Notes: generated by a model not told the origin, from the letters alone. Positions 25,120-33,227 are shown, counted from the stretch's first letter. The stretch: DNA of 64,000 bases from Castellaniella sp036379515 (GCF_036379515.1 NZ_DASVGN010000021.1:1-64000); one strand, 5' to 3'. Numbers and translations are program-made.

Positions 25120-25359
25120 TTAGTAGTAACTCAGGGCCTGGATGAAAAACGAAAGGCACAGAAAACCTAGGCCGACTCTCTGCCAAGTTGACCTTTTAGC
25201 ATTCTTAACCCTAACCGCTCGATTGTGTTCCGTCACCTCCGGCCCACCCCAAACCATCCCCTCGAATGGCTCTAATGAATAGCTTGATCTGAATAGAATC
25301 ACTGTGCCGATGAGTCCCATCAACGCCGATGCCAGCCCTTCGTATTGGGCGAGATTCAT
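25120..25359 (-). CDS. Small hypothetical membrane protein
   Basis: 79 residues from ATG 25359 (AGGAAA upstream). Two predicted membrane helices, ALMGLIGTVILFRSSYSLE and VGLGFLCLSFFIQALSYY, flank a charged loop (PEVTEHNRAVRVKNAKRSTW). I do not recognise a family. Lower GC than its surroundings and its position beside tRNA-Arg suggest it belongs to an accessory element. Confidence 0.5.
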   Translation of the reverse strand: MNLAQYEGLASALMGLIGTVILFRSSYSLEPFEGMVWGGPEVTEHNRAVRVKNAKRSTWQRVGLGFLCLSFFIQALSYY

Positions 25360-25450
25360 TGTTTGGTTTCCTAGTCGTCTCGTTTTTCGTTTTGAAAAAC
25401 AAATACTTGCGCACAAAATAATAGTGCAATGCCAACATCGGAGCAATCAA

Positions 25451-25558
25451 ATGCGCAAGACTGTTCAAGAACAAATTCTCGATGCCCGCGCGGCGCTCGC
25501 ACGCGCGCAGGAACGCCAACGCCGTGAAGATAGCCCCCCACCGTCACCGAGGACCTGA
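25451..25558 (+). CDS. Possible very small protein
   Basis: A 35-codon frame from ATG 25451 with GGAG 8 bp upstream. It encodes a short amphipathic, Arg/Glu/Gln-rich helix (RKTVQEQILDARAALARAQE) followed by a proline-rich tail. It resembles no family I can name. It may be a genuine small protein of the accessory patch or a chance frame. Confidence 0.3.
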   Translation: MRKTVQEQILDARAALARAQERQRREDSPPPSPRT

Positions 25559-25644
25559 CCGGGTTGGGCCGCCTTGATGCGGCGGTCTGTTAGCTTCGCT
25601 TCCATGACTCGTACCTCTCAACCAAAAATGAACTTGGTAAAAGT

Positions 25645-25768
25645 CTAGAGGTACTGCTAGAGGTACGGCAAGACGTGTACAGTAATGGACGCTCATGTAC
25701 GCTCATGAGCGCCAAAACGGGCTATCTGGTTGATTTTGCGGAAATTTTTGTACGCTAATGTACACTGA
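25645..25768. repeat. Clustered short direct repeats beside tRNA-Arg
   Basis: Two tandem 12-mers CTAGAGGTACTG/CTAGAGGTACGG (25645-25668), then three tandem 10-mers TGTACAGTAA, TGGACGCTCA, TGTACGCTCA (25676-25705), then two more, TGTACGCTAA and TGTACACTGA (25749-25768). The last ends 12 bp from the 3' end of the tRNA gene. Clusters of this kind next to a tRNA 3' end look like arm-type sites of a tyrosine integrase. No integrase gene of an element is present here. Confidence 0.6.
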
Positions 25769-25780
25769 TGTGCGGGGTCT

Positions 25781-25855
25781 TGGCGTCTCCCACAGGAATC
25801 GAACCTGTAATCTTCCCTTAGGAGGGGAAAGTTATATCCATTTAACTAGGGAGAC
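25781..25855 (-). tRNA. tRNA-Arg (CCT anticodon)
   Basis: Read on the minus strand: acceptor GTCTCCC paired with GGGAGAC, D-stem GTTA/TAAC, anticodon stem TTCCC/GGGAA with loop CTCCTAA (anticodon CCT), T-arm ACAGG-TTCGATT-CCTGT, discriminator G and encoded CCA (25781-25783). Its 3' end faces the accessory patch on the left, the usual side for integrated elements. Confidence 0.97.
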
Positions 25856-25885
25856 GCGATGTGCGATTATAAAGGAGAGCTGGCG

Positions 25886-26791
25886 CTAAGCCCTGGGATG
25901 GTGCTTGGCGTGCAGCGTCTTGAGCCGCTCGCGCGCGACGTGGGTGTAGATCTGCGTGGTCGAGATGTCGGCATGTCCCAAAAGCATCTGCACGACGCGC
26001 AGATCGGCGCCATGGTTCAACAAATGGGTGGCAAATGCGTGACGCAGCACGTGCGGTGACAGCGGTACGTGGATATCAGCCAGTTGCGCGTATTTGCGGA
26101 TCAGCAACCAGAAGGCCTGGCGAGTCATGGCGGCTCCGCGCGCTGTGACGAACAAGGCATCGCACGTCCGCGCACCCAGCAGCGCCGGGCGGCTCTCGGC
26201 CAGATAACGCGTAATCCAGTGCAAGGCTTCTTCGCCCAGCGGAACCAGGCGGTCCTTGGCACCCTTGCCCATGACGACGCGGACCACGCCGTCGCTCAGA
26301 CTGGTGTCAACCACAGCAAGATACACCAGTTCGCTGACGCGCAGCCCCGTGGCGTAGAGTGTCTCGAGCATCGCGCGATCGCGCAAACCCAGCGTACTGT
26401 CCACGTCGGGAGCCCCCAATAGCACGTCAACCTGGGACTCCGACAGCGTCTTCGGGAATCGTGCGGCCTGGCGCGCACTATGCACACCCAGACAGGGGTC
26501 CTCGGTGCAAAGCCCACGACGCATGGCCCACAGGTAATACCGGCGCAGAGCCGCCAACCGTCGGTTGGCAGTGCTGGCTTTGGTGCGCAAATGCTGGGCG
26601 GCAAGCCACGCTTGCACATCGGCACGGCCGGCAGCTTCGAGTGCAAGCTGGCATTCGGTCTGCAACCAGCTTGAAAAGGCAAGCAGATCGCGCCGATACG
26701 CTGCCAGTGTGTTCTCAGCCAGGCCGTCTTCCAGCCATAGCGCATCAAGGAAGGCATCCACGTTGGGATACAACGACGGAACGACCGCCAT
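25886..26791 (-). CDS. xerD: Site-specific tyrosine recombinase XerD
   Basis: A 301-residue recombinase that with XerC resolves chromosome dimers at dif. The N-terminal SAM-like core-binding domain (FLDALWLEDGLAENTLAAYR) is followed by the catalytic domain with Arg in ATGLRVSELVYL, Lys in VMGKGAKDRLVPLG, HxLRHAFATHLL, the conserved His of LLGHADISTTQIYTHV, and the nucleophilic Tyr in that segment. GGAGG precedes ATG 26791. The sequence is typical housekeeping XerD, not an island integrase, despite its position beside a tRNA with repeats. Confidence 0.96.
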   Translation of the reverse strand: MAVVPSLYPNVDAFLDALWLEDGLAENTLAAYRRDLLAFSSWLQTECQLALEAAGRADVQAWLAAQHLRTKASTANRRLAALRRYYLWAMRRGLCTEDPCLGVHSARQAARFPKTLSESQVDVLLGAPDVDSTLGLRDRAMLETLYATGLRVSELVYLAVVDTSLSDGVVRVVMGKGAKDRLVPLGEEALHWITRYLAESRPALLGARTCDALFVTARGAAMTRQAFWLLIRKYAQLADIHVPLSPHVLRHAFATHLLNHGADLRVVQMLLGHADISTTQIYTHVARERLKTLHAKHHPRA

Positions 26792-26861
26792 GTTCAGCCT
26801 CCACACCGCCAAACATCTGGCGTCATCTCAGAACGCATGATGACCTCATGACACAGAATGC

Positions 26862-27365
26862 TTAATCGTGCTCGCGATCGAGCGCAACCTGCACAGGCTT
26901 GGCAGCCAGCGCACCGGTCAGCACGCCCGATGCAACGCTGATCAGATAGCCGCGCCGCCCGCCATTCAGATACACCTGATCGTAATCCAACAAGGTGGAT
27001 TCCACCCAAATGGGCATGCGCTTGCGTGTGCCGAAGGGCGACGTGCCTCCCACCTGATAGCCCGAATTGCGCTGCGCGTTCTCGGGCGTGCACGGGCTGA
27101 TTTTCTTGGCTCCCGTCTGCCGCGCCAGATTCTTGGTGGAGACCTCGCAATCACCGTGCATGAGCACCACCAGGCCCTGCCCATGTTCATCTTCCATGAT
27201 CAAGGTCTTGGCCACCTGATGCAACGGCACGTTGAGCTGGCGCGCAGCTTCGCGTGCCCCGCCATGATCGACATAGTCGTAGGGGAACTCGCCAAACGGA
27301 ATCTTTTGCTGACGCAACCAGTGAGTCGCGGGTGTTTCAGAAGTGTGCTTGCTGGCCTTGGACAT
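26862..27365 (-). CDS. ybaK: Cys-tRNA(Pro)/Cys-tRNA(Cys) deacylase, YbaK/EbsC family
   Basis: A 167-residue trans-editing enzyme that hydrolyses Cys mischarged on tRNA-Pro. Family segments: TPATHWLRQQKIPFGEFPYDY, the substrate-pocket lysine in VAKTLIMEDE, the GTSPFGTRKRMPIWVE block, and the C-terminal GGRRGYLISV. The start MSKASKHTSETPA at 27365 is the usual N-terminus; upstream in-frame codons are non-family. Confidence 0.93.
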   Translation of the reverse strand: MSKASKHTSETPATHWLRQQKIPFGEFPYDYVDHGGAREAARQLNVPLHQVAKTLIMEDEHGQGLVVLMHGDCEVSTKNLARQTGAKKISPCTPENAQRNSGYQVGGTSPFGTRKRMPIWVESTLLDYDQVYLNGGRRGYLISVASGVLTGALAAKPVQVALDREHD

Positions 27366-27649
27366 GGAACAGATGAAATCGGGCGGAACACGCGACTGGT
27401 ATACCCGATTTTGAAGCCGTGGGCAAAATGCAACACTGGATGGGGGCGACAGCCAAACACAGGCCAAGGCGGGAATCAGCGATCCCGAACGGGCTCACTC
27501 AGAGGGTTGCCACACGAAAAATCAAGGATTCCTGAGGCTCTCGAACTATATGAATCTCACAATAGTGACATTGCCAGATACAAAAACTCCGACATATGCC
27601 CTAGGGCAACTCCTACAAATTCCCTAATATTCGCATGATTAACACCTAT

Positions 27650-27670
27650 AGTATGCATTTTATGCATACT
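27650..27670. promoter_or_regulatory. 21-bp perfect palindrome, putative operator of the pilus operon
   Basis: AGTATGCAT (27650-27658) and ATGCATACT (27662-27670) are exact inverted repeats around TTT, ending 3 bp before the -35 box of the pilus promoter. The size and position fit a dimeric regulator binding site; the regulator is unknown. Apart from this site and the promoter, 27366-27748 contains nothing I can name. Confidence 0.5.
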
Positions 27671-27673
27671 TAA

Positions 27674-27702
27674 TTGACAACGAAATGTGAAGCTTGTGTA
27701 AT
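27674..27702 (+). promoter_or_regulatory. Sigma70 promoter of the chaperone-usher operon
   Basis: TTGACA (27674-27679, perfect) and TGTAAT (27697-27702, 5 of 6) with a 17-bp spacer. The start codon of the first pilus gene follows 46 bp after the -10 box. Confidence 0.75.
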
Positions 27703-27748
27703 GGCGTCGCGGGCAAAAACCTGCCCTTTTTCACCACGGACTGAAACC

Positions 27749-28279
27749 ATGAAAACCACACAACTTCTCGCGACATCCCTGAGCCTGGTCGCCGGGCTGA
27801 CGCTGCTGCCTGGTGCGGCGAACGCAGCAGTTTCCACGGCAACGGGCACTCTGGGTACCACCATCACCATCACGGCCAATTGCCTGGTCAGCACCAACAA
27901 CGCCGCCATGAATTTCGGCAGCAATGCATCCACTGCCACGACCAATGCTGCCGCCAGTGCAAGCTTTGGTGTGACCTGCACCAACGGCACCGCCTACAAC
28001 GTTGGCCTGACGCCCGCTGCGACCACCACCGGCGGCACTCCGTCCACGACAGGTGCCGGCACCATGAAGAACAGCAATGGCAGCTCGATCGCCTACAATC
28101 TGTACCAGGATTCAGCTCACAACACCGCCTGGGGCAGCACCGTAAGCACGAACACAGAATCGGGTACGGGCACGGGCTCATCGACCACTTATAATGTCTA
28201 CGGCTTGGTCGCTGCTTCTGCGCTGAACGTACCTGCAGGTATCTACACGGACACGGTGGCCATCAACGTCACTTACTAA
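27749..28279 (+). CDS. SCPU-domain (spore coat U) pilus subunit, CsuA/B-like
   Basis: A 176-residue major subunit candidate of an archaic chaperone-usher pilus. A signal peptide (MKTTQLLATSLSLVAGLTLL, cleavage near ANA-AV) is followed by the SCPU fold: TITITANCLVSTNNAAMNFG with the first Cys, ASFGVTCTNGTAYNVGL with the second Cys, YNLYQDSAHNTAWGSTV, and the terminal TDTVAINVTY strand. It is rich in Thr, Ala, Ser and Gly, as such subunits are. It is first in the operon, 12 bp before the chaperone gene. Confidence 0.93.
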   Translation: MKTTQLLATSLSLVAGLTLLPGAANAAVSTATGTLGTTITITANCLVSTNNAAMNFGSNASTATTNAAASASFGVTCTNGTAYNVGLTPAATTTGGTPSTTGAGTMKNSNGSSIAYNLYQDSAHNTAWGSTVSTNTESGTGTGSSTTYNVYGLVAASALNVPAGIYTDTVAINVTY

Positions 28280-28291
28280 GGTTCCGCCCCG

Positions 28292-29041
28292 ATGATCCGC
28301 TTACGTACAACAGGACCGTGGTTATTTGCTTTATTCCTTCTGTACGGATTGTCGGGGGCACCTTCGCAGGCTGCGGGGCTGCAGATTTCGCCCATCAGCC
28401 TGTCAATCGACGCCAATAAAAAGGCGGACGAGATCTGGCTCAGAAATGCCGGAGATCAGGTTGTCCACGCCCAGGTGCGCGTCTATCGCTGGAGCCAGAA
28501 AGATGGCAACGACGTTCTGACACCGGGCAACGAGCTGATCGCCAGCCCGCCCATGGTGCAGATCCCGGCCGGGCAACAGCAGCTGGTTCGTCTGATTCGG
28601 GTCGGCCCACTTTCAAGCCCGGCAGCCAACGAGCGCAGTTATCGCTTGCTGGTCGACGAACTCCCGGTCCAGCAGGACCAAAAAACCAAGGCAGCACTGA
28701 ATTTCGTTTTTCGTTACTCCGTCCCTATCTTCATTGTCGGCACCGCAGATCAGAAGCCCAAGCTGAGCTGGCAGGTGCAGGAATCCGGGCAGCGTGCCTG
28801 GCTCACGGTGCGCAATACCGGCACCAGCCATGTCCAGCTGGCCAACGTGAATTTCACCCCCAATGGCGGCAAACAGGTAGTGGCGTTTCGAGGTCTGGCG
28901 GGCTACGTGCTGCCAGGCGATTACCGGCGGTTAGAATTGCCGCTGCCACCCAGTGTCTTTGCACAAGGTGGAACCTTTTCCAGCCTGATGAATGGGGTCA
29001 AGACCAATACCGACGTATCCGCCATCACGAAGCAACCATAG
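28292..29041 (+). CDS. Periplasmic pilus chaperone (PapD-like, CsuC-type)
   Basis: A 249-residue protein with a signal peptide (hydrophobic run WLFALFLLYGLSG, cleavage near SQAAG). The immunoglobulin-like PapD fold shows LQISPISLSIDANKKADEIW, the G1-type strand region QQQLVRLIRVGP, and the signature YRLLVDELP. Domain 2 includes the PIFIVG and WLTVRNTGTSHVQLANV segments. It hands SCPU subunits to the usher. The last 50 bp overlap the start of the usher gene, indicating translational coupling. Confidence 0.93.
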   Translation: MIRLRTTGPWLFALFLLYGLSGAPSQAAGLQISPISLSIDANKKADEIWLRNAGDQVVHAQVRVYRWSQKDGNDVLTPGNELIASPPMVQIPAGQQQLVRLIRVGPLSSPAANERSYRLLVDELPVQQDQKTKAALNFVFRYSVPIFIVGTADQKPKLSWQVQESGQRAWLTVRNTGTSHVQLANVNFTPNGGKQVVAFRGLAGYVLPGDYRRLELPLPPSVFAQGGTFSSLMNGVKTNTDVSAITKQP

Positions 29042-31673
29042 CTTCCGATCGACGGCGCTGGGCCTGGGCTGGGTCTTGGTAACGGGTGTTCTGATGAGTG
29101 CAAAACTCGCCATCGCCGCAGAGCTTGCAGCAGCCACCAGCCCTACTGCGGCTGCGCCTACCCATCCTGCCTCTTCAGCCACACCTGCCACGCCCGACGT
29201 TTCCACCCCCCCAGCCGTACCTGCCGCAGCACCTGCTACGCCTGCCCCTTCTACCGATTCCCCCCCACAAGGTGCTGCAAGCACGCCAGCTCCTGCCGCC
29301 CCCGCAGGGACTGAATCAGCCTCTGCAGCCGGTGAAAGCACCGGATTCCAAGTCTATCTTCTGGTCACCATGAACGGCAACCCGAACCCGGACCTGGCAC
29401 AAATGACGGACCAGAACGGGCATCTCTACCTGAGCAAGGACGAGGCGCGCCAGCTGGGCTTCAACGACGACTATCTCAAGACCGTCCCGACAAATGTACC
29501 GCTGGACGGTTACCCGGGGGTCAAGGTCAACTACAGCCGTGCCGATCAGAGCGTGTCCATCACAGCTCCGTTTTCAGCACTCAAGCTCAGCACCGAGGTA
29601 TTGGGGCAGGGCAAAGGGGCGACCACCCATGCCACGGCCTCGCCCGGGGTGCTGCTCAACTATGATCTGTATTCCACGCACACGCTGGACCAGGGCACCG
29701 GCGTCAGCGGCTTCTCAGAACTGCGCGCTTTCAGCGACTGGGGGGTGGCCAGCACCAATTACCTGACGCAGGCCGTCAATACACAGGGCGTGCCGGGCTG
29801 GACGCGCACGACGACGCGGCTGGACACGGATCTGGAGCACTCTTTTCAGGACAAACAGATCACCCTGCGCCTGGGCGATGAGCTCACACGAGGCCTGTCA
29901 TGGACACGGCAGACCCGCATCGGCGGCATCCAGATCGGGCGCAACTTCAGCCTCCAGCCCTACCAGACGACGGCCCCACTGCCAGCCTATTTCGGCACTG
30001 CTGCCCTGCCCTCCTCGGTGCAGTTGTACGTCAACGGAATTCAGCAGTATTCCGGCAAGACCCCGGCAGGCCCCTTCAACCTGAATTTTCAGCCCTCGGT
30101 GACGGGCGCAGGGCAAGCACAAGTGGTGATGACGGACGCCCTGGGGCGCAGCACGGTGGTGAATTTCCCGTTCTACACCACCAGCACCATGCTGCGCGAG
30201 GGGCTCAGCGACTGGTCGTTCGAAGCCGGTTACGTGCGGCAGAACTATGGCTATCAGTCATTCGACTATAGCTCAGAGCCCATGGCTTCCGGCGTGCTGC
30301 GCTACGGCCTGAAGCGCTGGCTCACGCTCGAGGGGCATGCCGAGGGAAGCCGAGGCATCGGCATGGCAGGCGTGGGCGCCACGACGGCGCTGGGCACCTG
30401 GGGCACACTTTCTGGGTCATGGGCGGCAAGCCGGGCATCGGCGCTCAGCATGACGTCGCTCGGGCTGTCGTCCGGCCTCGTGCCCGTCAGCCCACAACCC
30501 GCAGCCACAGGCATGTTGCAAGGCTCGCAGTACAGTCTGGGCTACCAGCTGCAGCACAACAACTACAGCATCGGCATGAACACCCAGCGGGCCTCGGCCA
30601 ATTTTCGTGATGTAGCCAGTGCCTACGGAAGCGTTCCCACGCTGCGCAGCGACAGCGTCTACGCCAACATGACTGTTAAATCGCTGGGCAATTTCGGCGT
30701 CACTTATGTGCGTCTGGATCAGCCGGACCAGCCCTCTTCCCGCTACGGCGGGCTGTCCTGGTCTCGCGGGCTGACGCACGGAGCCACCATCGGGGTGTCC
30801 TACAACCAGAACCTGGACAACCCTGCCGACCGCACTGTCACGCTCAACCTCACCTTCAACTTCGATCATGGGCTTTCGAGCTATGCGTCTTCGACCCGAA
30901 GCCAGAACAGCCTGAACAACACCTTGGGCGTGAGCGGCAATACGGGCAAGAACGGGGATGGCTGGAACTGGAACCTGCGTGGGCAGCAATCCAGCCCGTA
31001 CGGCGACCAGGCTGTATCCACACCGCCCAGCGGCTCAGGGGCCCTGAGTGGACGCACCCAATACGCGGACATCAACCTGGGAGCTAGCATGCAGGGCAGC
31101 ACGTCCAGCGTGTACGCGGGAGCCTCGGGGGCCCTGGTGGCCATGGGCGGCGGCATCTTCGCCACCCGCCGGATCGACGACGCATTCGCGGTCGTATCGA
31201 CCGACGGAGTCCCCGACATTCCGGTGCGCAACGAAAACCGACCCGTGGGCGAGACCAACAGCCGGGGGCTCCTGCTGGTGCCCTCGCTGCTCTCGTACCA
31301 GAACAACAAGATCAGCATAGACCCGACCAAGCTGCCGCTGAACATGCACATCGACAAGGTTCAGGCCAACGTCGTGCCCAAGCACGCGTCGGGCGTCAAA
31401 GTGGTATTCGGCATGCACGAAGTGCACGCCGCGTCGCTCACCTTGCACCAGCCCGACGGCAAGCCGGTTCCACTGGGCACGCCCGCCTACCTGAACGACA
31501 GCACCCACCCCAATGGCTGGGTGGGCTACGACGGCCAGCTGTATCTCGAAGGGCTGCAGCCCAAGAACATGATCAACCTGAAAGACGACAGCTACCACTG
31601 CACGGTGAAATTCCCGTTCAAGGCTGCGCCGGACTCCATTCCCGAAATAGGACCGCTGGTATGTACTCCTTAA
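28992..31673 (+). CDS. Outer membrane usher of an archaic chaperone-usher pilus (CsuD-like)
   Basis: An 893-residue usher that assembles pilus subunits across the outer membrane. After a signal peptide (core ALGLGWVLVTGVLM, ending near IAA) there is an Ala/Pro/Thr-rich stretch of about 75 residues, then the usher N-domain (FQVYLLVTMNGNPNP, LYLSKDEARQLGF), the beta-barrel with the plug region (LPAYFGTAALPSSVQLYVNG, AGPFNLNFQPSVTGAG), and the C-terminal domains (VPDIPVRNENRPVGETNSRG, LLLVPSLLSYQNNKISIDP). ATG 28992 lies inside the chaperone gene but is needed to supply the positively charged start of the signal peptide; ATG 29094 would cut it. No frame break is seen. Confidence 0.93.
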   Translation: MGSRPIPTYPPSRSNHSFRSTALGLGWVLVTGVLMSAKLAIAAELAAATSPTAAAPTHPASSATPATPDVSTPPAVPAAAPATPAPSTDSPPQGAASTPAPAAPAGTESASAAGESTGFQVYLLVTMNGNPNPDLAQMTDQNGHLYLSKDEARQLGFNDDYLKTVPTNVPLDGYPGVKVNYSRADQSVSITAPFSALKLSTEVLGQGKGATTHATASPGVLLNYDLYSTHTLDQGTGVSGFSELRAFSDWGVASTNYLTQAVNTQGVPGWTRTTTRLDTDLEHSFQDKQITLRLGDELTRGLSWTRQTRIGGIQIGRNFSLQPYQTTAPLPAYFGTAALPSSVQLYVNGIQQYSGKTPAGPFNLNFQPSVTGAGQAQVVMTDALGRSTVVNFPFYTTSTMLREGLSDWSFEAGYVRQNYGYQSFDYSSEPMASGVLRYGLKRWLTLEGHAEGSRGIGMAGVGATTALGTWGTLSGSWAASRASALSMTSLGLSSGLVPVSPQPAATGMLQGSQYSLGYQLQHNNYSIGMNTQRASANFRDVASAYGSVPTLRSDSVYANMTVKSLGNFGVTYVRLDQPDQPSSRYGGLSWSRGLTHGATIGVSYNQNLDNPADRTVTLNLTFNFDHGLSSYASSTRSQNSLNNTLGVSGNTGKNGDGWNWNLRGQQSSPYGDQAVSTPPSGSGALSGRTQYADINLGASMQGSTSSVYAGASGALVAMGGGIFATRRIDDAFAVVSTDGVPDIPVRNENRPVGETNSRGLLLVPSLLSYQNNKISIDPTKLPLNMHIDKVQANVVPKHASGVKVVFGMHEVHAASLTLHQPDGKPVPLGTPAYLNDSTHPNGWVGYDGQLYLEGLQPKNMINLKDDSYHCTVKFPFKAAPDSIPEIGPLVCTP

Positions 31674-32794
31674 TGTATTCAAGGAACCACGAGGGCCTCA
31701 CGGTGGATGGGCGGCCTGGCACCTCTCTGCACACGCGCGTGCTGTGGTCCACCGTCGGGTACATTCTGCTCGCGGCGCTGCTCATGATGGCTGGATTGTC
31801 TTCCGCATATGCTGACAAGGGAGGGAACGGCCACGGAAATAATGGTGGTGGCGGGGGTGGCCAAGCATCCAGCTGCAACGTACAGGTCACCAACCTGGAG
31901 TTCGGACCCATCGACCTGATCAACGCCAGCACGAACGATGCGCAGGCCGTCCTGAACTACCAGTGCAGCGCCAATCCCGGCGACCAGATCCTGCTGTGCG
32001 TGGGAATGGGACCGGCGCCACGTTCGAACGGCAGCATGATCCCTCGTTACCTGGTCATGGATGACCTGCCCACGCTGTACCGACTGGCCTTCAACCTGTA
32101 CACAGACCCCCAGCGCACACAAATCTGGGGAAATTTCGGGTCGACCAGCGGCATGACCGTCCCGGGGTTCGTCGTCCAGATGGGAACCGCCTGGAGCGTC
32201 TCAGGGACGCAACCCGTGTATGGCCGCATCGTCTCGAGCGGACAGACGGGACTGCCTTCTGGCCCCGGCGGTTCACCCACCCCTTATGACACCGATGGCG
32301 GGAACCTGCCGGTCTCTTTCACGTACCAGGTATTCACGGGCCAAGCCCCAGCCTGCGGCAGCGGCAACGTCACGATCAATACTGCTTCAGCCTATTACAT
32401 CTCAGCCTCCATCTCGAGCGTCTGCCGCCTGAACACCTTGAACGCGACTCTGGATTTTGGCACCGTTTTCCAGACACTGACCCAGAATACCGATGGGTCC
32501 ACCACGCTGGGCGTCACGTGCAACGGCAACCCCTATTCGATCAGCCTGGGATACGGCCTGCACGCCAACGGGCAGCAACGCCGCATGATAGGCCCCAACG
32601 GGGGGCTGCTGAATTACAGCCTATACCTGGACCCCTCCCGAACGCAGCCCTGGGGAAACACTCCACAGACGGGATACTCGGGGACTGGCAACGGCTTGCC
32701 CCAAAGCGTGCCCGTCTACGGCCGCGTTCCACCTCAACCGGTTCCGGCGGCGGGGGTTTACAATGACACGGTCGTCGTGACTGTGTCTTACTGA
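31661..32794 (+). CDS. Two-domain SCPU tip adhesin, CsuE-like
   Basis: A 377-residue secreted protein: a hydrophobic signal segment (VGYILLAALLMMAGLSSAYA), then a glycine-rich tract with six consecutive Gly, then two SCPU-like domains, each starting with a Cys-containing strand (SSCNVQVTNLEFGP; SSVCRLNTLNATLDFGTVF). The C-terminal one ends in the self-strand YNDTVVVTVSY. Tip adhesins of Csu pili share this two-domain architecture. The start is uncertain: ATG 31661 overlaps the usher by 13 bp, while ATG 31673 overlaps its stop as TAATG; neither has a strong ribosome site. Confidence 0.88.
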   Translation: MYSLMYSRNHEGLTVDGRPGTSLHTRVLWSTVGYILLAALLMMAGLSSAYADKGGNGHGNNGGGGGGQASSCNVQVTNLEFGPIDLINASTNDAQAVLNYQCSANPGDQILLCVGMGPAPRSNGSMIPRYLVMDDLPTLYRLAFNLYTDPQRTQIWGNFGSTSGMTVPGFVVQMGTAWSVSGTQPVYGRIVSSGQTGLPSGPGGSPTPYDTDGGNLPVSFTYQVFTGQAPACGSGNVTINTASAYYISASISSVCRLNTLNATLDFGTVFQTLTQNTDGSTTLGVTCNGNPYSISLGYGLHANGQQRRMIGPNGGLLNYSLYLDPSRTQPWGNTPQTGYSGTGNGLPQSVPVYGRVPPQPVPAAGVYNDTVVVTVSY

Positions 32795-32810
32795 ATATCG
32801 GGTTTCGATC

Positions 32811-33227
32811 ATGACTGCACTTCGATGGCTCACGGTGGCTCTGGCAGTACTTCTGCTTCAGCCGGCTTATGCCGACACCGGCCCGGCCCAGGGGGCGTTT
32901 GGGGTAAGGCTGGTCATCACCTCGCAATGCACGACCCAATACTCGCTGTTTGGTCCGCAGGCCATGGGCCCTGTGTCCGTGATCTGCAGCCCGGGTAATA
33001 CACCCTTCATGACGTTCTCCAGCATCATCAACAATGTTGCCGTCGGCTCCTCCCATCCAGGCACACCAGCCAATATCACCAACACCGAAGAGCAACCCGG
33101 CAAACGCGAACCTGGTGAGCCCGATCAAGTGCCGTTCCTGATCAACGCCTCGCAATTTTCCCCTCTAGCCAGCAAGGCAACCGCCATCTCGGGCCTGAAG
33201 ACCCGCATCGTACACGTGACCTTCTGA
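32811..33227 (+). CDS. Small secreted protein, divergent SCPU-like subunit
   Basis: 138 residues with a clear signal peptide (LTVALAVLLLQPAYA, cleavage before DTGP). The mature part begins GAFGVRLVITSQCTTQYSLF, has a second Cys in VSVICSPGN, and ends TRIVHVTF. This resembles a shortened SCPU pattern (paired cysteines, final V-x-V-T-aromatic strand), but the middle is unlike other subunits. It starts 16 bp after the adhesin gene in the same direction. It may be a fifth pilus subunit, for example a terminator or anchor; that is inference. Confidence 0.7.
   Translation: MTALRWLTVALAVLLLQPAYADTGPAQGAFGVRLVITSQCTTQYSLFGPQAMGPVSVICSPGNTPFMTFSSIINNVAVGSSHPGTPANITNTEEQPGKREPGEPDQVPFLINASQFSPLASKATAISGLKTRIVHVTF

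Noticed and set aside
25886..26791. XerD-like gene as the integrase of the element at tRNA-Arg
   Set aside because: Length and motifs are those of the housekeeping XerD, and it lies on the tRNA 5' side, opposite to the accessory patch.
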